A DNA stretch of 64,000 bases from Comamonadaceae bacterium (GTDB taxonomy: Bacteria; Pseudomonadota; Gammaproteobacteria; Burkholderiales; Burkholderiaceae_C). The stretch covers positions 1 to 64,000 of the forward strand of contig CANJNC010000009.1 in the NCBI GenBank assembly GCA_947475685.1, given 5' to 3'. Position 1 is the stretch's first letter. Every line of letters begins with the position of its first letter. The position numbers were made by a program, and so were the translations under genes. The notes under the pieces were generated by a model. That model was not told the origin of the DNA, did not search any database, and saw only the letters and a list, made by a program, of their open reading frames with translations. This document shows positions 8,643 to 17,177 of the stretch, one piece after another.

Positions 8643-9626
8643 ATGTGGTCTAAGCTTTTTAGAGTCGTGGGGCTTTGGGGTCCTTTGTTTTTGACACTCT
8701 CCTTGACTTCGTTGGTGAACGCGCAAACCTATCCCGATAAGCCCGTTAAGTTGATTGTGTCTCTTGCGCCGGGTGGCGGTGTTGATTACTTTGGTCGTCT
8801 GATTGCGCCAAAATTATCAGAAATTCTGGGTCAAACGGTAGTTGTTGAAAATCGCCCTGGGGGTGCAACCAACATCGCCGCTGATTTTGTGGCACACGCC
8901 GCGCCTGATGGGCATACACTTTTACTCTCCAGTGTCACAACCTATGCCATCAATTCTTCTTTGTTCAAAACTTTAAGTTACGATCCAGTCAAGGATTTTT
9001 CGCCCATCGGACTGGCTGCAACCTTTCAATTTCTTTTGGTTTGCAACGCGGATTTTCCAGTCGATTCGGTCGCAAAGTTTGTAAGCTATGCCAAGGCCAA
9101 TCCTAAAAAGGTGAGCTTTGGCTCTTCCGGCCCAGGAAGCCCTCATCAGTTGACCATGGAATTGTTTGCTAAACGCGCAAACATCGATCTTGTGCATGTT
9201 CCTTATAAGGGTGCGGGTCCAGCGGTTTTGGATCTGATTTCAGGTCAAATTCCAGTGATGTTCTTGGATGTGGCCACCGCGCTTCCTCACATCAAGTCTG
9301 GCAGAATTCGCGCTTTGGCATCTGCAAGCCTGAAGAGGACCGAGTTGTTGCCCGCAACGCCCACCATCAGTGAGTCAGGATTTCCAAATTTTGAAGCCTC
9401 GTCTTGGCTTGGGATTGTGGCGCCAGCTAAAACACCGCAGCCTATCATCCAAAAGCTCAATGGCGCTTTGAATCGGGTTCTTGCTGATCCCGAGGTGGTT
9501 TCACGCTTAAGCGGTGCGGGTGCTGAGCCCACCTCCGGCACACCGCAGGCGTTTGCGCTTTACCAAGCGTTGGAGCTTCAAAAATGGGGTGAGATCATCA
9601 AGTCCTCAAACATCACGCCTGACTGA
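8643..9626 (+). CDS. Bug/TctC-family receptor
   Basis: 327 residues with a Sec signal peptide (cleavage near LVNAQ-TYP) and intact family motifs: KLIVSLAPGGGVDYFGR with the conserved Asp, and AAPDGHTLLLSS. It resembles the receptor at 7062 along its whole length (shared segments such as LTMELFA, HVPYKGAGPA and KTPQPIIQKLN). A stem-loop just upstream and a 28-base leader suggest its own regulation. The following amidohydrolase starts 58 bases after the stop. Confidence 0.92.
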   Translation: MWSKLFRVVGLWGPLFLTLSLTSLVNAQTYPDKPVKLIVSLAPGGGVDYFGRLIAPKLSEILGQTVVVENRPGGATNIAADFVAHAAPDGHTLLLSSVTTYAINSSLFKTLSYDPVKDFSPIGLAATFQFLLVCNADFPVDSVAKFVSYAKANPKKVSFGSSGPGSPHQLTMELFAKRANIDLVHVPYKGAGPAVLDLISGQIPVMFLDVATALPHIKSGRIRALASASLKRTELLPATPTISESGFPNFEASSWLGIVAPAKTPQPIIQKLNGALNRVLADPEVVSRLSGAGAEPTSGTPQAFALYQALELQKWGEIIKSSNITPD

Positions 9627-9684
9627 TTTCACCCTAGATTTTTTCTGATGTATTTGATTTGATTGATCTAAAGCTAGGCCCACT

Positions 9685-10647
9685 TTGAAAATAGATATTC
9701 ACTCCCACGTGTTTGATCGTGGTTATTTTGATGCCATGTTGAGGGACATGGTGCTCCAAGTCGAAAAGACCCCATCAGGTCAAACCTTGTTGCGCAAAGA
9801 TGGCTACACCTACATGTGGTGGCGTGACGCTTTTTTTGATATCGACGAGCGACTGCGCGTCATGGATGCTCAAGGCATTGACATGCGGGCCTTGTCACTG
9901 TCCTCTCCCAGCGTTTACGACTGGAGCGGTGAGCGTCAAGTTGAAATGGCCAGGTACATGAACGATGTGACAGCCAAGATTGTTCAATCCCATCCAGACC
10001 GTTTTTTTGGATTGGGCACCTTGCCCTTGAGTGACATTGAGGCGTCTCTCATTGAACTTGATCGCTTGACGCTTGAGCTGGGGATGAAAGGCGTCATGAT
10101 GGGTTCGAACGTCGCGGGTATGCAATTGAATCACGAACGCTTTGAGCCCATTTGGGCAAAAATAGACGCTTTGAAACTTCCTGTTTTTGAGCATCCGATG
10201 TTTCCGCCCAATGTGGGGCAGGAGGAGTTTGAACTCCCCTTGAGGTTGGGCTTTATTTTTGATACGACGACTTGTGCAACTCGGTTGATCTATTCGGGCG
10301 TCTTTGAAAGATATCCAAATTTCCCCTACATCATGGCCCATACAGGTGGTGCGTTGTTGATGCTTTTAAAGCGTTTGGACAATGGGTACGAGTTGTTTCC
10401 AGATTGTCGCAAATACATCAACAAACCGCCCAGTGAATACGCCAAGCAGCTCTACTACGATACGGCTTCTTTTTATGCGCCCAGCATCATGATGGCCCAT
10501 GAAATTGTGGGCCCAGAGCGAATTCTTTTTGGCTCTGATGAGCCTTTGATTGGGGCAGACACAAGCCTCATTGAGGGCTTAAACATTCCACAGTCTCACA
10601 AGGCCAAGATTCTTGGTGGAAATGCAGCTCGTTTATTTGGTTTATAA
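9685..10647 (+). CDS. Amidohydrolase-2 family protein (ACMSD-like decarboxylase/hydrolase)
   Basis: 320 residues of the metal-dependent amidohydrolase-2 family, which includes aminocarboxymuconate-semialdehyde and hydroxybenzoate decarboxylases. Metal-site residues are present: His6 and His8 (DIHSH), His170 (FEHPMFP), His219 (AHTGG) and Asp285 (FGSDEP). A TTG start is needed because the HxH motif begins only five residues in and no ATG is available. It lies between a Bug receptor and a GMC oxidoreductase. Likely a cytoplasmic nonoxidative decarboxylase acting on a product made by the upstream enzymes, but hydrolase activity cannot be excluded. Confidence 0.85.
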   Translation: MKIDIHSHVFDRGYFDAMLRDMVLQVEKTPSGQTLLRKDGYTYMWWRDAFFDIDERLRVMDAQGIDMRALSLSSPSVYDWSGERQVEMARYMNDVTAKIVQSHPDRFFGLGTLPLSDIEASLIELDRLTLELGMKGVMMGSNVAGMQLNHERFEPIWAKIDALKLPVFEHPMFPPNVGQEEFELPLRLGFIFDTTTCATRLIYSGVFERYPNFPYIMAHTGGALLMLLKRLDNGYELFPDCRKYINKPPSEYAKQLYYDTASFYAPSIMMAHEIVGPERILFGSDEPLIGADTSLIEGLNIPQSHKAKILGGNAARLFGL

Positions 10648-10717
10648 AAATGAATTTTTCTGTCGATATCCTTTCTTGAACTTAGTCATTTGATGGATCA
10701 GTCGACAATCGAACGCA

Positions 10718-12334
10718 ATGAAGAATAATTCTTATGATTACATCATCGTTGGCGCCGGTTCTGCGGGTTGTGCGTTGGCTTACAGGTTGGGCGCTGACCC
10801 CAAGGTCAAAATATTGGTCTTAGAGGCAGGTGGCTATGACCGCTCGCCAATGATCAAAATACCCTTGACATGGGGATTGATTCTTAAGCATCGTCTCTAC
10901 GATTGGGGCTACTTTACACAAAGTGAGCGCTTTATGGGCCATCGAGAAATTGAGTGTGCACGGGGCAAGGTCATCGGGGGATCTTCCAGTATCAACGGCA
11001 TGGCTTATGCACGGGGTGCTCCACAGGATTACGACGCTTGGGCGCAGGACTTTGGTTTAACCGATTGGTCGTATGAGAGGGTATTGCCTTTTTTTAAGAG
11101 ATGCGAACATTGGCAAGAGGGGGAGAATTCAGAGCGAGGGGGGGCAGGCCCCTTGTTTGTCTCAAGGATGATTTATCAAGATCCATTGATGGATGCTTTT
11201 TTAAAGACCACTGGTGAGTTGGGTTTTCCTTTTATTGATGACTACAACGCCGGGCGCATGGATGGGTTTTCGCACATGCAGACCACCATCCACAAGGGCA
11301 AGCGCTGGAGTGCCGCCTCAGCCTACTTGTACCCCTCCATTGCAAGAGGCAATGTGGATGTGATCCCCCATGTCATGGTCAACAAAGTGAGGATCAAAAG
11401 GGGCCGGGCGATTGGGGTTGATGTGAGCTTGAAGGGCAGCGCTCAAACCTTCTTTGCCTCCCAAGAGGTGATTGTCAGTGCTGGTGTGATCAACTCACCT
11501 CAATTGTTGATGCTCTCAGGCATTGGAGAGGAAAAGGCCCTTAAAAAACACGACATCAAGGTCGAGGTTGATTTGCCAGGGGTTGGGAAAAACTTGCACG
11601 ATCACCTGGTTTGCGATGTTCGTTGGAAGAGAAAAGACAATGGCCCTTTGTTTGATGTACTGCGCTTGGATAGAATTTTGCTTGACCTCTTTAAAACCGT
11701 TTTTTGGGGCTCTGGTTTAAGTGGCCAAGTACCCGCAGCAGCGGTGGGTCACGTGAAAAGCAATGCGTCACTGAGTCTTCCCGATTTGCAATTGATCTTG
11801 GCCGCAGCCCCCATGACCGCTGGCCCTTACCTCCGTCCCTTTGTCAAGCCGTATTTGGATGCCTATGCGTTGAAGGGTGTTCTCTTAACGCCCCAGAGTC
11901 GAGGCGAGGTTAGATTGACCGATCGCAATCCCACCTCAAAGCCTTTGATCATCCAAAATTTCCTATCCAATGAAAGCGACATTGCAGCTCTGAGGCAAAT
12001 GATCAAGATCATGCGCCATATTGGGAGTTCAGGTGCATTTGCCCAATTTTCTGAGGGAGAAATTTTTCCCGGGCCATCGATCCTATCGGACCAGGAGATT
12101 GAGGGTTTCATTGCGAGCAATGCCATCACCCTTCATCATCCGGTGGGTACGTGTCGGATGGGGCTTGAGAGTGACCCGATGAGCGTACTCAATTCAAATA
12201 TGCAAGTTTTTGGTGTTGATGGACTCAGAGTGGTGGACGGCTCTGCCATGCCCAAAGTCGTTCGCGGTCCTGTCAACGCGCCCATCATGATGATGGCAGA
12301 AAAAGTGTCTGATCACATCTTACTGAGAGATTGA
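10718..12334 (+). CDS. GMC-family FAD oxidoreductase (choline/alcohol dehydrogenase type)
   Basis: 538 residues. The N-terminal dinucleotide motif is IIVGAGSAGC, the GMC signature GKVIGGSSSINGM follows near residue 87, and the C-terminal catalytic region has the family HHP-GTCRMG element with the active-site His and a second polar position near the Asn/His of GPVNAPIM. These flavoenzymes oxidise primary or secondary alcohols, often with quinone acceptors. It overlaps the 3' end of the convergent MarR gene by 15 bases. Its role may be oxidation of a hydroxylated side chain of the imported compound. Confidence 0.88.
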   Translation: MKNNSYDYIIVGAGSAGCALAYRLGADPKVKILVLEAGGYDRSPMIKIPLTWGLILKHRLYDWGYFTQSERFMGHREIECARGKVIGGSSSINGMAYARGAPQDYDAWAQDFGLTDWSYERVLPFFKRCEHWQEGENSERGGAGPLFVSRMIYQDPLMDAFLKTTGELGFPFIDDYNAGRMDGFSHMQTTIHKGKRWSAASAYLYPSIARGNVDVIPHVMVNKVRIKRGRAIGVDVSLKGSAQTFFASQEVIVSAGVINSPQLLMLSGIGEEKALKKHDIKVEVDLPGVGKNLHDHLVCDVRWKRKDNGPLFDVLRLDRILLDLFKTVFWGSGLSGQVPAAAVGHVKSNASLSLPDLQLILAAAPMTAGPYLRPFVKPYLDAYALKGVLLTPQSRGEVRLTDRNPTSKPLIIQNFLSNESDIAALRQMIKIMRHIGSSGAFAQFSEGEIFPGPSILSDQEIEGFIASNAITLHHPVGTCRMGLESDPMSVLNSNMQVFGVDGLRVVDGSAMPKVVRGPVNAPIMMMAEKVSDHILLRD

Positions 12335-12769
12335 GCTTTGGCCCATGTTGTTGTGAATGCGTTTGAGTAAGCTGCGAAGTTGATCAATCTCTTCGTGCCC
12401 AAAGTCAATCAAAGCTTTCGTTTCGTACTCTTGGGCAAGGGGGATGATTTTTTCGGTGACTTGTTTTCCCTTGAGCGTTAAATTCAGGACATAGGATCTT
12501 TTGTCCAAACGCGATTGAACGCGTTTGATGTACCCCTTTTTAATCAATCCGTTGACGGTCCTTGATAGGGTAGAGGGGTCGTTGGAGCAGGTGTGGGCGA
12601 CTTGACTGAGGGTTGAGTTTTGCGTCTCGTAAATCGTCACGCACACCCTCCACTCAATCAGTGAGATCGAAAAGGGAAGGAGTTGCTTGGTGAAGGCTTG
12701 CCCCATGCTGATTCCAGTGCGAGCCAGAAGGAAGGGGAGCGCTTTCTCTAACGAGTGTTGTATGGCCAT
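12320..12769 (-). CDS. MarR-family transcriptional regulator
   Basis: 149 residues from the ATG at 12769, the usual MarR length; the open frame continues upstream to 12859 but that would overlap an inverted repeat. The winged helix-turn-helix covers about residues 45-110 (LSQVAHTCSND-STLSRTVNGLIKKGYIKR, wing QSRLDKRSYVLNLT). It is divergent from the monooxygenase-decarboxylase operon at 12907, the arrangement seen for MarR regulators of resorcylate catabolism. It probably represses that operon and is released by a phenolic acid. The regulated gene is inferred from position. Confidence 0.85.
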   Translation of the reverse strand: MAIQHSLEKALPFLLARTGISMGQAFTKQLLPFSISLIEWRVCVTIYETQNSTLSQVAHTCSNDPSTLSRTVNGLIKKGYIKRVQSRLDKRSYVLNLTLKGKQVTEKIIPLAQEYETKALIDFGHEEIDQLRSLLKRIHNNMGQSSISQ

Positions 12770-12847
12770 TGGAGAGATAGATGTGGGTGCGATTGCAGTG
12801 AAATTGTAAGGGCTGTATTTTAAGGGTAAACACCACATGTAATTTAA

Positions 12848-12859
12848 TTGCATTTGCAA
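12848..12859. promoter_or_regulatory. Inverted repeat, candidate MarR operator
   Basis: TTGCA-TT-TGCAA is a perfect 5-base dyad with a 2-base centre. It lies in the divergent gap between the MarR gene and the monooxygenase gene at 12907, about 48 bases before the latter's start. Position and symmetry fit a MarR dimer site, but the dyad is short. Confidence 0.4.
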
Positions 12860-12906
12860 GTATTTGGGTTGAAAATAGGACTATTCACATCTGAGGAGAT
12901 TTTCTG

Positions 12907-14172
12907 ATGAATGCGCCTTTGCACACTTTTAATCAGTTTTTAGATCCTTTCGCTCATGCGCCTGGAAGAACCAGCGCGGTCCTTGGCGCGCCCTCTTTGA
13001 GCCACATTTTGGAGCAAGCCAAAGAGATGAGGCCTTATTTAATTGCAAATGCTCAATTGACCGAACAAAATAGGCGCGTGTCTGAGGAGACCACCCAGCG
13101 ATTTAAGGACCTTGGTTTTTTTAAGCTGCTTCAACCCGCTCGCTACGGAGGGTATGAGTATGGTTTTACCGGTTTCATGGACTTGATTTCTGAAGTGGGT
13201 CGGGGTTGTACGTCAACGGCTTGGGGTTGCGCATTGGGTTTGATCCATCAGTGGCTTTTGTCCACCTTGCCCAAAGAGGCCCAAGATGACGTGTGGGGGG
13301 AGAACCCGCAAGCGATTTTGTGTGGCTCCTACGCACCCGCAACGAAGGCTCAAAAGGTTCAGGGCGGCTACCTCATCAAAGGCACTTGGGCTTATGCCTC
13401 CAATGTCGACAATTCTCAGTGGGCCTTGCTTGGCGTACACTTTCCCGTGGCTCATCCGCAGGACAAGCCCAGTGCTGGCTTTTTGTTGGTGCCCAAAGAG
13501 AAGTGGGCCATCAAGGACGATTGGTTTGTCGTGGGACAAGCAGGAACGGGATCAAAGTCCATTGTGATAGCGGAGGATGTTTTTGTGCCTGAGCACCGCA
13601 AAATCACTTTTGCCGAATTGTCCTCTGGCAATCCACCCGGACTTAAAGACAATCCCCATCCGATCTACAGCATTCCTTTCTTATCAGCAGTGCCTGTTTG
13701 CTTGGTGGCGCCCATTTTGGGAACACTGCAAGGCGCCATTGATGCCTTTATTGAGCTTTGTGAGTCGCGTGTGACCCGAGGTGCAGTGGCAGGCGGTGGG
13801 CACAGCCTAAGGGATTTCTTTCCCGTTCAATCTCGCTTGGCAGAAGCCACTGCCGCTTTGGATGCGGCGACACTTTTGATCAACCGAGATACCACCGAGG
13901 TTGAACAAATGGCCATGAGTGGTGTGCCCATTGCAGTGACCCAGCGCATTCGAAATCGACGCGACCATGCCTATGCGACAAGACTTGCACAACAAGGTGT
14001 GGATGGTCTTTTTACATCGGTTGGCGGCGCTGGGCTGTCACTGGATCAGCCCTTGCAGCGCATGTGGCGTGATGCCAATGCAATATCAAGGCACATCAGT
14101 TTAAATTGGGATGCGGTGTCCTCGATGGTGGGACAGCATTTGCTGGGCCTAGAGCCCAAGGGACAGTATTGA
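12907..14172 (+). CDS. Group-D flavin-dependent monooxygenase, oxygenase component (resorcinol hydroxylase/HsaA-like)
   Basis: 421 residues with the acyl-CoA-dehydrogenase fold used by two-component flavin monooxygenases such as HsaA, the C2 component of 4-hydroxyphenylacetate hydroxylase, and GraD resorcinol hydroxylase. Visible family marks are LLQPARYGGYE near residue 77, GRGCTSTAWG near 97 and GTGSKSIVI near residue 217. GAGGAG lies 8 bases before the ATG. It uses reduced flavin from a separate reductase, which is not encoded next to it. The downstream decarboxylase suggests it hydroxylates resorcinol or a related phenol. Confidence 0.82.
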   Translation: MNAPLHTFNQFLDPFAHAPGRTSAVLGAPSLSHILEQAKEMRPYLIANAQLTEQNRRVSEETTQRFKDLGFFKLLQPARYGGYEYGFTGFMDLISEVGRGCTSTAWGCALGLIHQWLLSTLPKEAQDDVWGENPQAILCGSYAPATKAQKVQGGYLIKGTWAYASNVDNSQWALLGVHFPVAHPQDKPSAGFLLVPKEKWAIKDDWFVVGQAGTGSKSIVIAEDVFVPEHRKITFAELSSGNPPGLKDNPHPIYSIPFLSAVPVCLVAPILGTLQGAIDAFIELCESRVTRGAVAGGGHSLRDFFPVQSRLAEATAALDAATLLINRDTTEVEQMAMSGVPIAVTQRIRNRRDHAYATRLAQQGVDGLFTSVGGAGLSLDQPLQRMWRDANAISRHISLNWDAVSSMVGQHLLGLEPKGQY

Positions 14173-14200
14173 TTGTTTTTTTACAAAAGGTTTAAATATC

Positions 14201-15181
14201 ATGGACGGAAAAATTGGTTTAGAGGAGCATTTTGCAATCCCAGAAACTTTGCAAGACTCTGCGGGGTTTTTAGCCGAGTCCGTTTGGGGCGAGTTGTCAA
14301 AGCGTTTGATCGATGTTCAAGAATACCGTCTGAGAGAAATGGACAAGCACGGTATGCAAATGATGATCTTGTCTTTGAATGCGCCTGCCGTTCAAGCGAT
14401 ATGTGATAAAAAAAGAGCCAACGAGATTGCCATTCGGGCCAACGACTTTTTGGCCGAACAGGTTGCAAAAAGACCAGACCGCTTTCAAGGCTTTGCAGCC
14501 CTTCCCATGCAAGATCCGGACATGGCCATCACCGAGTTGACCCGCTGCATGAAGGTTCTGGGATTCAAAGGGGCATTGGTCAATGGATTTTCTCAAGTGG
14601 ACCATGCTGAGAACGTGGTTTACTACGATGCGCCTCAGTATGGGGAGTTTTGGAAGGTGTGTGAGCAGTTGGATGCGCCCTTTTATTTGCATCCAAGAAA
14701 CCCGATTCCTTCGTGGTCTCAAATTTATGCGGGCCACCCCTGGCTCATGGGGCCGACTTGGGCCTTTGGCCAAGAGACCGCAGTTCATGCGCTCAGACTG
14801 ATGGCCAGTGGAGTGTTTGACAAGCACCCGAAACTTAAAATTATTTTGGGTCACTTGGGTGAGGGCTTGCCTTACAGCATTTGGCGCGTTGACCACCGAA
14901 ATGGCTGGGTCAATGAAGAGAAGGCCTATCCCGCAAAGAGAAAGCTTGGAGACTATTTCCAAGAAAACTTTTATCTCACCACCTCTGGCAACTTTAGGAC
15001 ACAAAGTCTGATCGACGCGATGCTGGAGATCGGTTCAGACCGTATTTTATTTTCTACCGATTGGCCCTTTGAAAACGTTGACCATGCGGCCATTTGGTTT
15101 GATCAAACCAGCATCAGTGCGGCAGATCGTCAAAAAATTGGTCGCACCAATGCCATTGATTTGTTTAAATTGAAGCTTTAA
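14201..15181 (+). CDS. Gamma-resorcylate (2,6-dihydroxybenzoate) decarboxylase-type amidohydrolase
   Basis: 326 residues. It matches known gamma-resorcylate decarboxylases in length and in many conserved blocks (GLEEHFAIPETLQDSAGF, MMILSLNAPAVQAI, GALVNGFSQ, ILFSTDWPFEN). The metal and catalytic residues fall at the numbers I recall for the characterised enzyme: Glu8, His10, His164, His218 and Asp287. The reaction is reversible nonoxidative decarboxylation of a hydroxybenzoate to the phenol, 2,6-dihydroxybenzoate giving resorcinol. The preceding monooxygenase would act next. Salicylate or 2,3-dihydroxybenzoate as substrate is possible because the subfamily is promiscuous. Confidence 0.9.
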   Translation: MDGKIGLEEHFAIPETLQDSAGFLAESVWGELSKRLIDVQEYRLREMDKHGMQMMILSLNAPAVQAICDKKRANEIAIRANDFLAEQVAKRPDRFQGFAALPMQDPDMAITELTRCMKVLGFKGALVNGFSQVDHAENVVYYDAPQYGEFWKVCEQLDAPFYLHPRNPIPSWSQIYAGHPWLMGPTWAFGQETAVHALRLMASGVFDKHPKLKIILGHLGEGLPYSIWRVDHRNGWVNEEKAYPAKRKLGDYFQENFYLTTSGNFRTQSLIDAMLEIGSDRILFSTDWPFENVDHAAIWFDQTSISAADRQKIGRTNAIDLFKLKL

Positions 15182-15234
15182 ATATCATCGCCTTTTGATT
15201 TTTCATTGAACTTAACGCTTGCATTGAGGATCCT

Positions 15235-15852
15235 ATGCACTCTGAACCCTTGAGAGCCCAACACAACTTAACGCCCACGTCCCGCGGGGTGCACCACTTG
15301 GCTTTGAACACCTCAGACATGAAGATGACGACTGAGTTTTATACGGGTGTCTTGGGGATGCCTTTGGTGCATGCTCTGAGGGTCCCGCCAGGCGTTGGTG
15401 TAGGGCCAGGAAACAGGGGTAACCCCCCCTTTGAGAATTTACGGCACTATTTCTTTGATGCAGGAGGAGACACCTTGTTGGCCTTTTTTGAGTTGCCAGC
15501 CAAAGAAGTTACAGTAGGGGATCGAAATGCCATCGCCTCCATGCAGCATGTGTCATTTACCACGACCAAATCACAGTTTGATGCCATGATGGCTCGACTT
15601 CAGTCCAATGCAGTTTCATTTCTAGGTCCCGTTTGTGTCGGTGTTCAAACGTGGTCTATTTATATTTTTGACCCCAATGGCATTCGTCTAGAGTACTCTT
15701 ACCAAGAGGACGATCCCGATGACTTGCAAGGCGTTCATGTGGTTGAGCGGTGGACGCAGACCAAGAGCGAAATTTTGGAGGAGTTAAATACCTTGGATGT
15801 TGACAGCCAGTGGCTAGACTCAATGACCAAGCATTTGCCCTCTAGTCGGTAG
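15235..15852 (+). CDS. VOC-superfamily protein (glyoxalase/extradiol dioxygenase fold)
   Basis: 205 residues with two beta-alpha-beta-beta-beta modules. A likely 2-His-1-Glu metal site is visible: His in GVHHLAL, His in MQHVSF and Glu in IRLEYSY. GAGGA lies directly upstream of the ATG. It follows the decarboxylase by 53 bases and precedes the P450. Because no intradiol hydroxyquinol dioxygenase is present, an extradiol-type ring-cleavage role is attractive, but single-domain VOC proteins also include isomerases, lyases and fosfomycin-type transferases. Confidence 0.75.
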   Translation: MHSEPLRAQHNLTPTSRGVHHLALNTSDMKMTTEFYTGVLGMPLVHALRVPPGVGVGPGNRGNPPFENLRHYFFDAGGDTLLAFFELPAKEVTVGDRNAIASMQHVSFTTTKSQFDAMMARLQSNAVSFLGPVCVGVQTWSIYIFDPNGIRLEYSYQEDDPDDLQGVHVVERWTQTKSEILEELNTLDVDSQWLDSMTKHLPSSR

Positions 15853-15891
15853 AGCTTGATATCATTTTTTTAATTTGATTGGTAAACACTT

Positions 15892-17118
15892 ATGACTTCT
15901 GCTCAAGCAACGCCCATAGACCCCAAAGCGTTCAATCTATTTAATATTCCAGACGATTACTACTTGGATCCCCAGCCTTATTTCAAGGCCCTAAGGGATG
16001 AGGACCCTATTCATCGCAACGCCGATGGATCGGTCTTGCTCACGCGTTACGAGGACATCATCACCGTTTGGCGGGACCTCTCAGGCGTCGTGAACCGAGA
16101 GCAAGCCTACACCAAGAAGTTCGGGCCAGGTCCTCTTTTGGAGCACCACACCACCAGCATGCTGTTTCGCGATCCACCAGATCACGATCGACTCAGAACC
16201 ATTGTCAATCCATTTTTCAGTCAAAAATCCATTGAGCGCTTGAGGCAAGCGACAGTGGATATTGTTGCAAAATTATTGGTCGATATTGAAAAAAAACGCG
16301 ACATTGATTTCATCTTGGATTTTTCCTCCAAAATACCCGTTCAGTTGGTTTGCGACATCTTTGGCGTGCCCAGAGAAGAGGGGCCCATTATTCGAGATTT
16401 AGGCGCTCAAGTATTGCTTCCCTTGAATCCCACTGTGACGCAAGAGATCATTGATGCGGGTCATGTGGCCACGCAAAAATTCAAGGACTATTTGCTTCAA
16501 TACATCAATCTTTGGCGCAAGCGGCCCATGGAGGAGACGCCTTCAAACATCATCAGTGCCTTGGTGGCTGCAGAAAAGCGGGGTGAGGACATCTCTGAAA
16601 ATGAAATGGCGCACTTGTGTATTTTGGTCTTGAACGGCGGGCATGAGACAACGACCAACTTAATTGGACTTTCAACCCTGGCTTTGATCAATCACCCCGA
16701 TCAAATGGCTTTGATGGCGAGCGAGGAGCTCAACGTGCCTGTGGCCGTTGAAGAGTGCATTCGCTTTTGCTCTCCCCTGCAACTTCAAGGCAGACGCACC
16801 ACGCGCGAAGTGGTCATCGCTTCAGGCCTGATCCCAGCCCATACAGAGGTCATCTTTTCAGTCGGCGCCGGTAACCGCGATGAAAGGGTATTTGATCACC
16901 CCAATGCCTTTGATTTGAACCGCAAGCCCAACTTGCATTTGGCTTTTGGGTCCGGCATCCATGTCTGCTTGGGCCGTCCCTTGGCCAGACTTGAGCTTGC
17001 CATCGCTTTACCGGCTTTGGCCAAGAGATTTCCTAAAATGAGTTTGATTGAACCGCCTGTTTTTAACAAAAATGCACGTTTTCGAGGTATTCAAAAAATG
17101 AAAATTAATCTATATTAA
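15892..17118 (+). CDS. Soluble bacterial cytochrome P450
   Basis: 408 residues without a membrane anchor. All P450 landmarks are present: I-helix oxygen-binding motif GGHETT near residue 250, the ExxR motif in EECIR, and the haem loop FGSGIHVCLG with Cys359 as axial ligand. These enzymes need ferredoxin and ferredoxin reductase, and neither lies in this operon. In aromatic clusters bacterial P450s often O-demethylate or hydroxylate methoxylated rings. It is the last enzyme before the Liv-type importer, which starts 59 bases after its stop. Confidence 0.93.
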   Translation: MTSAQATPIDPKAFNLFNIPDDYYLDPQPYFKALRDEDPIHRNADGSVLLTRYEDIITVWRDLSGVVNREQAYTKKFGPGPLLEHHTTSMLFRDPPDHDRLRTIVNPFFSQKSIERLRQATVDIVAKLLVDIEKKRDIDFILDFSSKIPVQLVCDIFGVPREEGPIIRDLGAQVLLPLNPTVTQEIIDAGHVATQKFKDYLLQYINLWRKRPMEETPSNIISALVAAEKRGEDISENEMAHLCILVLNGGHETTTNLIGLSTLALINHPDQMALMASEELNVPVAVEECIRFCSPLQLQGRRTTREVVIASGLIPAHTEVIFSVGAGNRDERVFDHPNAFDLNRKPNLHLAFGSGIHVCLGRPLARLELAIALPALAKRFPKMSLIEPPVFNKNARFRGIQKMKINLY

Positions 17119-17177
17119 GCGGGTGGCTTTGATTTTAATTTTTGACAATAAACCCAATCGTAAATGGAGATAGTGAT

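Noticed and set aside
14297-15004. Long minus-strand open frame (235 codons) opposite the resorcylate decarboxylase
   Set aside because: Low-complexity antisense translation with no family motif; the plus strand encodes a strongly conserved enzyme.
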